Shown here: positions 30,435-38,961 of the stretch, piece after piece | How the letters are laid out: every line of letters starts with the position of its first letter | Position numbering within the stretch: the stretch's first letter is position 1 | Assembly: GCA_963706685.1 (NCBI GenBank) | Contig: CAVPMY010000011.1 | Span: 62,001 to 126,000, forward strand | Length of the DNA: 64,000 nucleotides | Direction of reading: 5' to 3' | Source: CADEEN01 sp963706685 | GTDB lineage: Bacteria > Pseudomonadota > Gammaproteobacteria > Burkholderiales > Burkholderiaceae_C | Position numbers and translations under genes: made by a program | Notes under the pieces: generated by a model | What the model saw: only the letters and a program-made list of their open reading frames with translations | The model's database searches: none | Told to the model about the DNA's origin: nothing

Positions 30435-30449
30435 CGGTCGGTCCTCTCG

Positions 30450-31223
30450 TCAATGGAGCTCGCCCTCGTCCGCGCCGGCATCGGCCCAGACCACGAGCGC
30501 AGTGAAGTTGTCGTGACTTGTTTTCTGGCTGGTGGCGGCCAGCACCGCGTCGGCCAAGGCGCTGAGCCATGCGCGTGCGTCGACCGCTTCGTGCAGCAAC
30601 GCTTCCAGCGCGGCGTCGTTCACGTACTCCCACAGGCCGTCGCTGCACAGGAGGAACACGTCGCCCGGCCTGACCGCTTCCGGCGCGTCGGCGGCAGCCA
30701 CTTCGAGCGCCTCGGGTGGAACGCCGAGGGCAGAGCGCAATTCGCTGCGCTGCGGGTGCCCGCCCAAGTTTTCTGACTCCAGCATGCCGGCATCGACGAG
30801 CGACTGCACGACGCTGTGGTCGCGCGTGCGTTGCAACAGCCTGCCGTCGCGGAACCAGTACAGGCGCGAGTCGCCGACATGCGCCCAGTGCGCGTGGCCG
30901 TCGACGAAGTCGATGACCAGGCAGACCACCGTGCTGTGCATGTCCTGCTGCGGTGTGCCCGGCTGCCGCGCACATATCAAATTCTCGTTGACGCTTCGCA
31001 ATCGCAATGCCAGCTCCTGCGAGGTCGATGTCTGTTGCTGTGCAAACAGAGCAACCAGTTCGCGCACCGCGAGCCTGGACGCGATGTCGCCGCCGCCGTG
31101 GCCTCCGGCACCATCGGCCAGCACCGCGCACAACTGGTTTGCGCTGCGGCAATGTCCGCAGGCATCTTCGTTGTAACTGCGGCCGCCGCGTTCGGACAGC
31201 CACTCGACCTGCAGTGCCAGCAT
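30450..31223 (-). CDS. pppA: PppA-type PP2C Ser/Thr phosphatase
   Basis: Cytoplasmic metal-dependent PP2C phosphatase that should reverse PpkA phosphorylation and allow T6SS disassembly. Start at 31223 (MLALQVEWLSERG). Metal-binding Asp residues are seen in RSYNEDACG, VLADGAGGHGGGD, HVGDSRLYWFRDG, LLCSDGLWEYV and SHDNFTALVVW, all in the normal order. Length 257, standard for PppA/Stp1. It lies only 4 bp downstream of the FHA gene, so FHA reader and phosphatase are co-expressed. Intact. Confidence 0.92.
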   Translation of the reverse strand: MLALQVEWLSERGGRSYNEDACGHCRSANQLCAVLADGAGGHGGGDIASRLAVRELVALFAQQQTSTSQELALRLRSVNENLICARQPGTPQQDMHSTVVCLVIDFVDGHAHWAHVGDSRLYWFRDGRLLQRTRDHSVVQSLVDAGMLESENLGGHPQRSELRSALGVPPEALEVAAADAPEAVRPGDVFLLCSDGLWEYVNDAALEALLHEAVDARAWLSALADAVLAATSQKTSHDNFTALVVWADAGADEGELH

Positions 31224-31227
31224 CGCG

Positions 31228-32827
31228 CTAACCGGGATCCGGTCCGTCGCGCAGCTGGTCGATGTGCTGCTCATAGGCCTGCAGGAACGCCTTGCCGAAC
31301 AGCTTGTCGAAGTCGTCCTGGGCCTCGATCTGCAATTGCGAGAACAGTTCCTGGAACAGCTCCCACAGCCTGGCCTTGCGCCCGACTGCAAACAGACTGC
31401 CGATCGAACTCCGGCCAGCGATGTCGGACTCCAGCTGCGCCGGGTCGAAGCGCTGCAGGACACCATCGAGTGCCGCGCGCATGCCCGCCATCACGCCGAG
31501 CTGATGTGCACGCAGATCGTCGAAGGCGTCACGCATGGCGGCTGGCGCCGGCAGGAAGCCCTGGGTCGGCGCGCCCAGCAGATGCTGCAGTGCCACGTCC
31601 ACCGTCGGCGAAAACTTCAGCGGGTTGTTCTTGCGTGACACGATCATCGTCACCTCTGCATGGATTTCCCTTTTCAGCGCGGCTCGTGCCAACAGCAACT
31701 CCACCGTGCCGCGTGTCGACTCACGCAGCAATTGACCGATGACACGCATCGTCTGCGGCGTCAACTCATCGATGCGCAGTCCCGGTGAACCGAGCCCTTC
31801 GAGCAGCGCGGCGCGCAGCGCGTCGGCACCGACCGATGCCGTATCCGACGCTGGCGCTGGTGCGACTGGCGCCAGCGGAACCGCCATCGGCGCCGCGGGC
31901 GAGCGCGGCGCGGCGCGGCGCCTCGTGACCGTCGTCCGGGTGGGGGTCGCGCGCCGGCTCATCCCAGGAAAACACGGCGCCGCTGGGCGGCAGTTTGGGG
32001 CGCGCCGATGCAGCGGGTGGTGCCGCTGCCGCCGCTGCAGCACGCGCCAATGGCATGGGCGTGTTCAGCTCCGAGCCCCGATGGCCCTCGGTGGCCGGCG
32101 GCGCCGAAGGTGCACGCCCCAGCGCGCGCAGTGGATCGTCGTGCGCACTCATGTTCGGCGGGCCGGCCGGCACCGGCATCGCCTTGGCCAGCGGATCGCC
32201 GTTGCTGCCGCCCGGGCCGAGACCGAACAGGTCGTCGAGTGAATCTTCCGCCGGCGCGGCCCGCACGAAATCACCCAGTGCGCCGCCGCCATCCGGCTCG
32301 CGCGTCGGTGCTGCTGCCGCCGAAGGCTCGGGCGCAAACGGATCCCAGTCGTCGGGAATCACCGATGGGGCCGCCGGCGCCTTTGCCGCCGGCGGCGGGG
32401 CAACTCGAGGTGCGCGAGGCGGCGGCGTCTGCCGCGACATGGTGGCTGCAGGCGCCGGCGTGGGCAACGCCAGGCCGTCTCCGAACAGTTCCTCGAAGGG
32501 GTCAGCGCTGCGCGCCGTACCGCCAGCGCTGGCCGACAGCAGGTACGCGCCCACCTGGATCTGGTCGCCCGCCTGAATCGCAACCTCCGTGCCACTGCCG
32601 ACGACGCGGCCATTGACGCTGATCGGATTGCTGCCGTTGTCGACGATTGCATAGGCGCCATTGCGGAACAGGATGCGCGCATGCACGCGAGAAATCGTTC
32701 GTTCCGGGTCCGGCAGCACCAGCTGATTGTTGTCGGCACGTCCAATCGTGCCGCCCAATTCATCGAAACTCGCCGACGGACCGGTCGTCGGGGCATTGTT
32801 GAAGCTGATCACCGTCAGCACGATCAT
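31228..32827 (-). CDS. tagH: FHA-domain T6SS protein TagH/Fha1, frameshifted
   Basis: Phosphothreonine reader of the T6SS switch. The N-terminal FHA domain (about residues 1-95) has GGTIGRADNNQLVLPDPERTISRVHARI, given here only for its key residues Gly, Arg, Ser-Arg-x-His, and then NGSNPISVNG. A long Pro/Ala-rich linker (about residues 100-300) follows, then a C-terminal domain of the ImpI/VasC type (LLRESTRGTVELLLAR, SRKNNPLKFSPT, LLGAPTQGFL, GKAFLQAYEQHI). One indel at about 31905-31920, inside a CGGCG-rich tract, separates linker and C-terminal domain; corrected length is about 530 residues. It precedes pppA by 4 bp. Confidence 0.88.
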
Positions 32828-32908
32828 TGGGTACGCTCCTCTGCACTCGCAAAGCCAAGCATAGTCCGCATGGCGCTGGCGCGTCGGACCTGCAGGCGCA
32901 GCGTGCGA

Positions 32909-33703
32909 TCAACGCAATACATGCAGCCCGCCCTCGATCAGCGCAACTCGCATCGGCCAATGTCGGCGCACACCGTCGGCGCCAGCTCCGCGCAACGCAG
33001 GCTGGCCGTCGGCGGCGAGGCACTCGAGCAGGCGGCCGCCGGCAACCTTGCGCAATTGAAGGGTGGTCAGCGACGCCAGTTCGGGCTTGAAGGGCCCGGC
33101 TGCTCGCAGTGCCTGTACCAGCTTCCGCCAGCGCCCTGCTTCGTCGGACAGGTTGCGCTGGTAGGCCAGCGCCAGTTCCTCGAAGCGCAGGCGCGCTGCC
33201 GTCAGGAAAGGGTCGGGGTCGCCGCGCGCCAGACTGACCGCCAGTCGCTGCAACAGCTGTACTGCCTGCGGCTTGGCCGCGGCCGCTTCGTCGCCCACTG
33301 GCACGTCCAGCCAGCGCCAGCGCGGAAATGAGATCTTCAACTCGACCGTCTGCGCGATGTGCAGCGGCGTCTCATAGACCTCGCCCTCCGGTACAGCCCA
33401 GTCGATCTGCGCCAGCGTGCGGGCGTTCGACGGGTGCGCGATCTGGCCCACGCGCGGCAGCAGCAATCGCACGCCGGCCCAGGCCTTGCCGTCGGCAAGC
33501 TGTGGCGCGGTCACTTCGGGCGCACCCGGCAAGCCCGGTTGCACGACCAGTTCCAGCTCGTTGGCACCGGCCAGCGTGAACTCGTGCACCGGCAGCGTTC
33601 TGGCCGGCCGTGCGGCGTCCACGCGCGCCAGCGGCACGCCGTTGAGCAAGGCCTCGGCGCTGCAGGCCACCGCCTCGAGCCGCAATACGAGCAGCCGCTC
33701 CAT
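32909..33703 (-). CDS. Unknown protein of the vgrG-linked gene pair (264 aa)
   Basis: I do not recognise this protein. It starts MERLLVLRLEAVACSAEALL at 33703, where its ATG overlaps the stop of the upstream gene (TGATG), so the two are coupled. The first half looks like beta-rich, immunoglobulin- or carbohydrate-module-like sequence (VHEFTLAGANELELVVQ), the second half is helical (LLQRLAVSLARGD, LRFEELALAYQRNLSDEAGRW). There is no signal peptide and no membrane segment, so it is probably cytoplasmic. It lies 81 bp upstream of the FHA gene in the T6SS arm that starts near vgrG. A role as a spike adaptor or effector chaperone is inference from context only. Confidence 0.7.
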   Translation of the reverse strand: MERLLVLRLEAVACSAEALLNGVPLARVDAARPARTLPVHEFTLAGANELELVVQPGLPGAPEVTAPQLADGKAWAGVRLLLPRVGQIAHPSNARTLAQIDWAVPEGEVYETPLHIAQTVELKISFPRWRWLDVPVGDEAAAAKPQAVQLLQRLAVSLARGDPDPFLTAARLRFEELALAYQRNLSDEAGRWRKLVQALRAAGPFKPELASLTTLQLRKVAGGRLLECLAADGQPALRGAGADGVRRHWPMRVALIEGGLHVLR

Positions 33704-35421
33704 CAGCCCAGCCTCCAGTCGATCAGCTGCATGGCGGGCAGCAGCGGCAAGGTCTGCGCCGATTCGCCGCCGAAAGGGTCGGATACCAGGACCGGCAGCG
33801 TCACCGGCTCCAGCCGCAGGCGCGCAAACCATTCCCAGCCGCTGCCGCCGGAGGTGCGTGGACGCAGTCCGGCCTCGCCGACGAGCGCGCCGGTGACCGG
33901 GCCGGCGGCCTGCAAGAGCGCACCGTCCTCGCCTGCCAGCGGCTCCACCTCGGCGACGATAGGCAGGCTGAAATTCGCCACCAAGGGCAGCACGGCGCTC
34001 AGCAGCGGCGCTGCTTCGCCGTCGCGACGAACCTCGTGCGCGAGCGGCGCATCGCCTGCAATTTGCAGCTTCACTCGCGCGTGCGCGTGTTCGCAGTTCA
34101 GATCGCCAGCGAATTGCAGTTCCGCCCGGCAGGCGGCCATGTCGAGCCGGCCGCGCACGCCCATCAGCGCCCTTCCTGCCAGACCGCCAGCGCCCTGACG
34201 CCAGCCCCAGCTCATCGCGGCCCGCCCGACGAGCAGGCCAAAAACGCCCTCGAGGCTGGCTTGCGCCAAACCGCTCACGCCCTGCCAGGCTTCGCGCAAT
34301 GCCTGCAGCGCCTGCGTCGCGGCGGCGTCGAGCCCCTGCGCGAAGCCGGACTCCAGCCCGCTGGCGTCCTGCGCAAGCCCATCGGCTTCGACGCGGCAAC
34401 GCGTGACGAGGCGCGTCGCCGCGCCGCCCGCGGACTGCGTTGATGCCGCATTGCGTTGGATCTCGATCCACCACTGCGTGGACGGCCAGGCCCAGACCTG
34501 GACATGGACACTGCCGAGCGCGTCGTCCTCGTCGCGCAGGCCGCAGACCTCGAGGTCGAGGCGATGGATCGCGGGCGTGGTCTCCTCGGCGATCGCTGTC
34601 CCCGGCCCTGCGGGCGGCAGCGGCTGCTGCAGAGTCGCCACCGGCCAGCTGACCGCGCGTGTCTCGTGACCGCGCCAGCTCCACAGGCCGTGCGCCCCGG
34701 CAAACGCGACCGCCGGGTGGTGTTCGGCGTCGCACACCGCATGCGCCCGCAATCGCGCCTGCAGGCGTGTGGCTGCACCGCTTCCATGCGGCGGGGTGAG
34801 CACACTGATCAGCGCCGGTGCCGGATGCGTCAGGGCAATGCGCAACGGCGGCGGCGCCGAAACCGCCAGCCGCTGCCACTCGCCTGCTTCGAGTTGATAG
34901 CTCATCGACGCGTCACCGTCGGGCAAGCGCAATTCAACCGCCTCCAGATCGCAGGCGCGACGCGGCAGCGGCACCGGCTCGGCCACCATCATTTCGCCGA
35001 CGCGACCGAGGGCACCGAAGCGGTCGAGCAAGGCCGCGTCCACCGCCGCCAGCGTCTGCGGGTCGATGCGGGCGTCGGGCCGGCGTTCGAGTTCGGCCAG
35101 CGAGCGCCGCACGAGCTGGTGCACGCTGAGCCATTGGCGATCATGTGTTGCCGCGAGCAGGCCGCGCGCCCATTCGAAGCCTGGCCGGTCCTGGAACGAC
35201 GGGCCCCAGACCACGACCAGGTTGACATAGCGGGCCACGCCGGCGGCCTGGCTGATGCCACGCTGCAGCGCCTGCTGCACGGCGTGGTCGACAAATGCGA
35301 CGTAGCGGTCGGCCAGGCGCGCCTGCAGCGCCGGCCAGGCGCGCGCCAACTGCTCGCCGAGTTCCTGCACGAAACGGCGCCATGCGGCTTCTTCGGCGGC
35401 CTCGTCGTCCTGCGGCTGCAT
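33703..35421 (-). CDS. Unknown VgrG-adjacent protein (about 572 aa)
   Basis: Follows vgrG with no gap (vgrG stops at 35424, this ATG is at 35421). The N-terminal 150 or so residues (WRRFVQELGEQLARAWP, then GISQAAGVARYVNLVVVWGPSF, FEWARGLLA) look like a family of short proteins often found beside VgrG genes. The remainder is not recognised: beta-rich, with many Trp residues, no signal peptide and no transmembrane helix except a weakly hydrophobic stretch near residue 400 (LEGVFGLLVGRAAMSWGW). It could be an effector-loading adaptor, or an effector itself. Translationally coupled to the following unknown gene, and intact over its full length. Confidence 0.72.
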   Translation of the reverse strand: MQPQDDEAAEEAAWRRFVQELGEQLARAWPALQARLADRYVAFVDHAVQQALQRGISQAAGVARYVNLVVVWGPSFQDRPGFEWARGLLAATHDRQWLSVHQLVRRSLAELERRPDARIDPQTLAAVDAALLDRFGALGRVGEMMVAEPVPLPRRACDLEAVELRLPDGDASMSYQLEAGEWQRLAVSAPPPLRIALTHPAPALISVLTPPHGSGAATRLQARLRAHAVCDAEHHPAVAFAGAHGLWSWRGHETRAVSWPVATLQQPLPPAGPGTAIAEETTPAIHRLDLEVCGLRDEDDALGSVHVQVWAWPSTQWWIEIQRNAASTQSAGGAATRLVTRCRVEADGLAQDASGLESGFAQGLDAAATQALQALREAWQGVSGLAQASLEGVFGLLVGRAAMSWGWRQGAGGLAGRALMGVRGRLDMAACRAELQFAGDLNCEHAHARVKLQIAGDAPLAHEVRRDGEAAPLLSAVLPLVANFSLPIVAEVEPLAGEDGALLQAAGPVTGALVGEAGLRPRTSGGSGWEWFARLRLEPVTLPVLVSDPFGGESAQTLPLLPAMQLIDWRLG

Positions 35422-35423
35422 CG

Positions 35424-37484
35424 TCAACGGTGGCTCAACGGATCTTTCGGCAAATCGGGCGGCTTGGGTTCGACGGGGCTCTTCGGCGCCACCGGGCTGG
35501 CGCCGCTGCCGGCGCCGGGCGAGCCGCCGGAGTTGATCTTCACCAGCGGGCCGGTGATCGACACCCCGTCGGGCCCCAGCACCACCGAGGCCGGCCCGGC
35601 CTTCAAGGTGATCATCACGCCGGCTTCGATGACCACGTTCATGCCGCCCTTGACGTGCACGTTCATGCCGCTGTCGACACCGGTGTTCATGCCGACCTTG
35701 ACGTGCATGTCGGTGCCGGCCTTGATCGAATAGGCGGTGCCCGACTTGGCGGTGATGTCCTGGGCGGCCTCCAGGCTGTGCAGGGCGTTGGTCTTCAACA
35801 GCACGTCCTTGGCGACGGTCGTGCTCAGCTTGCCGTCGAACTTGTGCTTGACGTCCTTGACCACCTGCAGGTGATGCTCGCCTTCGATCTTCTCCTTGCG
35901 ATCCTTCTTGACGGTGCGGTGTTCGTCCTTGCCGATTTCGCTCTTCAGCGTGTCCTCGACGAACTCGAGTCGGTCCTTCTGCGCCTGCAGCAGCACGTAC
36001 TCCTCGCCGGGCTTGTCCTCGAAGCGCAGTTCGTTGAAGTCCGCCGCGCCGCCCTTCTTGCTGCGGCTCTTCAGCGTGCTGACGGTGGCGTTGGCCGGCA
36101 GCTCGTAGGGCACCTGCTGCTCGGCGTTGTAGACGCTGCCGACCACCAGCGGCTGGTCGGGGTCGCCCTCGAGAAACGCGACCACCACCTCCTGCCCGAT
36201 GCGCGGCAGCGAGATCATTCCCCAGCCCTTGCCGGCCCATGAGGTGGCCACACGCAGCCAGCACGAGCTCTCGGCGTTCTTCTTGCCCAGGCGGTCCCAG
36301 TGGAACTGCACCTTGATGCGGCCGTGCTTGTCGGTCTCGATGTCGCCGGCATCGCCGCTTGCCCACCACCAGCGCGGTCTGCGGCCCCGCGACGGCGGGT
36401 TTGCGCGTCGTGCGTTCGGGGCGGAACGGATCCGCGAAGCGCTGGGCCCAGAAGCGGCACGAGAAATCGGTCTCGTGCACGTTGCTCGTCCTGTAGCCTG
36501 CCAGCGCTCATTTCGATTTGCGTGCGCAGCACCACGTACTCGGCGTTCTGGTCGGCGCGCTGATGCTTCTCGAGCGTGAAGCGCGTCCCCGCCACCAGCC
36601 CGGGCGTGTCGCCCTGGCCCGCTGAACCGCGCGAAACGGGCCGAAGCCTCGTCGAGCCGGATCTGCGCTCGCGTGTCGCCATCGGCCTTGACGCCGTACA
36701 GGCCCGGGTAGTCATAGACCTCGTGTTCGCTTTGCGCGTGCTTGCGGCTCGAAGCCACAGTGGCGGATTTCAGGTTCGTGCTCGGCGTCTCGAAGTTGTA
36801 GTCCGACAGCGTGACCTTGCCGGTCTGGATCTCGTGACGCATCTGCCACTGGCCGATCGCGCGCACGCCCACCAGGTCCTTGTGGCCTTCGCTGTACGGG
36901 ATCTTCTCGAAGCCGGCCACCGTCTTGTGCGTGCCCGACTTGTCGGCCAGCACCAGCTCGTGCTTGTCCTCGGCGTGGCGCCAGTAGTAGAAGATGCCCT
37001 CCTCTTCCATCAACCGGCTGACGAAGTCGAAGTCGCTCTCGCGGTACTGCACGCAGTAGGTCCGCGACTTGTACGAGGCCCCGAGTTCATCGACGACCGC
37101 GGCCACGGAGTACTCGTTGAACACCTGGTTGATGATCTGCGGCGCGCTCTTCTCCTGGAAGATGCGCAGGTCCGCCGAGCGTGTCATCAGCCAGGCCCAG
37201 GGGCGCACCGTGATGCTGTACCTGAAGGACTCGCCGTCGCCACCATCGATGCCGAACGACGCAGCCAGGCCGTGGAACCAGCGCCACTTGTTCTTGCCGG
37301 TCTCGACCGCAACGGCGACCGACTTGCCCAGCAGGTCGTCGGCGGCGATGTCGCGCGCCTTCGACTCGGCGACGACCTGGAACTCGAACAGCCGCGACAT
37401 CTCTTCGACCGCCGACATCGATCTGAACTGCAAGTCCATACCGCTCTCGGTGACCAGCTTCATCTGCAGGGCGGGATCTGGCAT
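35424..37484 (-). CDS. vgrG: T6SS spike protein VgrG (TssI), frameshifted
   Basis: Trimeric spike protein of the T6SS. Starts MPDPALQMKLVTESG at 37484. The gp27-like part (residues 1-380) includes RLFEFQVVAESKARD, YCVQYRESDFDFVSRLMEEEGIFYYW and YDYPGLYG; the gp5-like part has KHGRIKVQFHWDR, SCWLRVATSWAGKGWG and GDPDQPLVVGSVYN, then the beta-helix needle with DEHRTVKKDRKEKIEGEHH. The C-terminus is a short Pro-rich tail (SPVEPKPPDLPKDPLSHR) with no toxin domain, so it is a structural VgrG rather than an evolved one. Indels in 36350-36640 break the frame across the gp27/gp5 junction; corrected length is about 686. It is followed by two unknown genes. Confidence 0.9.
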   Translation of the reverse strand: MPDPALQMKLVTESGMDLQFRSMSAVEEMSRLFEFQVVAESKARDIAADDLLGKSVAVAVETGKNKWRWFHGLAASFGIDGGDGESFRYSITVRPWAWLMTRSADLRIFQEKSAPQIINQVFNEYSVAAVVDELGASYKSRTYCVQYRESDFDFVSRLMEEEGIFYYWRHAEDKHELVLADKSGTHKTVAGFEKIPYSEGHKDLVGVRAIGQWQMRHEIQTGKVTLSDYNFETPSTNLKSATVASSRKHAQSEHEVYDYPGLYGVKADGDTRAQIRLDEASARFARFSGPGRHARAGGGDALHAREASARRPERRVRGAAHANRNERWQATGRATCTRPISRAASGPSASRIRSAPNARRANPPSRGRRPRWWWASGDAGDIETDKHGRIKVQFHWDRLGKKNAESSCWLRVATSWAGKGWGMISLPRIGQEVVVAFLEGDPDQPLVVGSVYNAEQQVPYELPANATVSTLKSRSKKGGAADFNELRFEDKPGEEYVLLQAQKDRLEFVEDTLKSEIGKDEHRTVKKDRKEKIEGEHHLQVVKDVKHKFDGKLSTTVAKDVLLKTNALHSLEAAQDITAKSGTAYSIKAGTDMHVKVGMNTGVDSGMNVHVKGGMNVVIEAGVMITLKAGPASVVLGPDGVSITGPLVKINSGGSPGAGSGASPVAPKSPVEPKPPDLPKDPLSHR

Positions 37485-37503
37485 AGGGCCTCGGTTTCTG
37501 CCT

Positions 37504-38841
37504 CTAGCGGCCGCGATCGGCGCGCGCGCTGACGAGCCATCCGTCCACAGGCCGGCCCGCTTCGGAACGGAGCACCACGGCCGCGAGCTCCAGCGGCCTG
37601 AAGCCAGCCTCGCGCAGCGTGGTTTCAACATAATCCTTGGCATGGCTGTAGCGGCCGTTGCCTTGCAAACGGAAGCCCTGTGCACCATCGTCTTGCGCGT
37701 GAGATTCGACGGTGAACACGAGCTGGCCGGGGCCGCGCAAGGCCGCAAATGCCGCCGCGGCGAAGGCCTCCAGCGCACCGAAGTAGCACAGCGTGTCTGC
37801 CGAGACGATCAGGTCGTAGGCCGCCGGCTGGTCGCCCAGGAATGCCACCAGTTCGCCGCAAACCAGCCGGCTGTAGTGGCCACGCGCAACCGCCTTGCGC
37901 AACATGCCCTCGGACAGATCCACCCCGGTGAGCGTTCGCGCCCAGGGCGCCAGCAGCGGCCCGCACAGGCCGGTGCCGCAGCCGGTGTCGAGCACGTCCA
38001 GGTTCTTCGTGGCCGGCCCGGCTTGCAGCGCGACTGCATCGGCCACCAGCGCCGGCGCCTGGTACGACAGCGCGCTGAGCTTGGCATCGAAGCTGTTGGC
38101 AAACGAATCGAAGACTCGCTTGACGTAGGCATCGGGCGCCCGGTCCGGGATCTTTTCGCCGACACAGGCATGGAGGTGAAACGCCGCCTCGGGGCTGTTC
38201 GGCTCGGCCTTGACCCACGAGCGGCAGACGGCAACGGCTTCGTCTTTCATGCCGAGCTCGGAGTAGGCAAGTGCCAGGATCTGGTGCAGCGTTGCATTGC
38301 GCGGCGTCACGATCAAGCCATCGACACATTGCTGCACGGCATCGTGCAGGCGGCCGTTGCGCAGGTAGTGGTTTGCCAGGTTCTGTCGTGCGTCACGGAA
38401 TTCAGGGGCCAGCGACAGTACCGCCTTGAACAGCTTCTCGGCATCTTCGGGGTTGTCGCACCGGCTCAGCAGCACGCCCAGGTTGTTGAGCGTGTCGGGG
38501 CGATCGGGGTTGGCCTGGATGGCACGTACATAACTCGCCTTGGCCTCGTCGAAGCGGCCGCGCTCCATGAAGACATTGCCCAGGTTGTTGTGGAACATCG
38601 CCTCGTCAGGCTTGGCCAGGATCGCGTTGCCGATGAGTTGGGCGGCCTGCTCGTAGTCGCCCAGTTCGGCCTCGAGCACGCCCAGCAGGTGCAGGGCGTC
38701 GGCGTGACTCGGCTCGGCATCCAGCACTTGCCGATAGAGCAGGCGTGCGGCCTCGTGATTGCCGTCGCGGTGAACCTGCATGGCCTGGTGCAGCATCTGT
38801 TGGTGTGCGGCAGGCGCAGAGGTGTCGGACACAGCGTTCAT
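37504..38841 (-). CDS. TPR-repeat protein with C-terminal SAM methyltransferase domain
   Basis: Residues about 15-220 are tandem tetratricopeptide repeats (ARLLYRQVLDAEPSHADALHLLGVL and later units, of which NNLGNVFMERGRFDEAKAS is typical). The C-terminal 200 residues form a class I methyltransferase with motif I LDTGCGTGLCGPLL and VDLSEGML. The best start is the ATG at 38841 (MNAVSDTSAPAAHQQ). It ends 20 bp before vgrG, so it may be the first gene of that arm. It is divergent from the TssB-TssC fusion gene, with 120 bp between them. TPR-methyltransferases of this type are common and mostly uncharacterised; a link to the T6SS is positional only. Confidence 0.85.
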   Translation of the reverse strand: MNAVSDTSAPAAHQQMLHQAMQVHRDGNHEAARLLYRQVLDAEPSHADALHLLGVLEAELGDYEQAAQLIGNAILAKPDEAMFHNNLGNVFMERGRFDEAKASYVRAIQANPDRPDTLNNLGVLLSRCDNPEDAEKLFKAVLSLAPEFRDARQNLANHYLRNGRLHDAVQQCVDGLIVTPRNATLHQILALAYSELGMKDEAVAVCRSWVKAEPNSPEAAFHLHACVGEKIPDRAPDAYVKRVFDSFANSFDAKLSALSYQAPALVADAVALQAGPATKNLDVLDTGCGTGLCGPLLAPWARTLTGVDLSEGMLRKAVARGHYSRLVCGELVAFLGDQPAAYDLIVSADTLCYFGALEAFAAAAFAALRGPGQLVFTVESHAQDDGAQGFRLQGNGRYSHAKDYVETTLREAGFRPLELAAVVLRSEAGRPVDGWLVSARADRGR

Positions 38842-38961
38842 CGTTAGTGGGGTTGCCGCGGTCCCCGACTCTGGAGCAAAGTACCCGTGGCGACAAGTCA
38901 CGATAGCCCTTGGGACCGATACCATCGGCCGGGCCGCGTTGCGAAGCCGCAGGAGTCCGCG

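Noticed and set aside
28986..30776. Plus-strand frame spanning antisense of tssK, the PAAR-like gene and pppA
   Set aside because: It crosses three well-supported minus-strand genes and has no recognisable domain.
35424..37484. VgrG as an evolved spike with a C-terminal toxin
   Set aside because: After the needle region only a short Pro-rich tail remains, without room for a catalytic domain.
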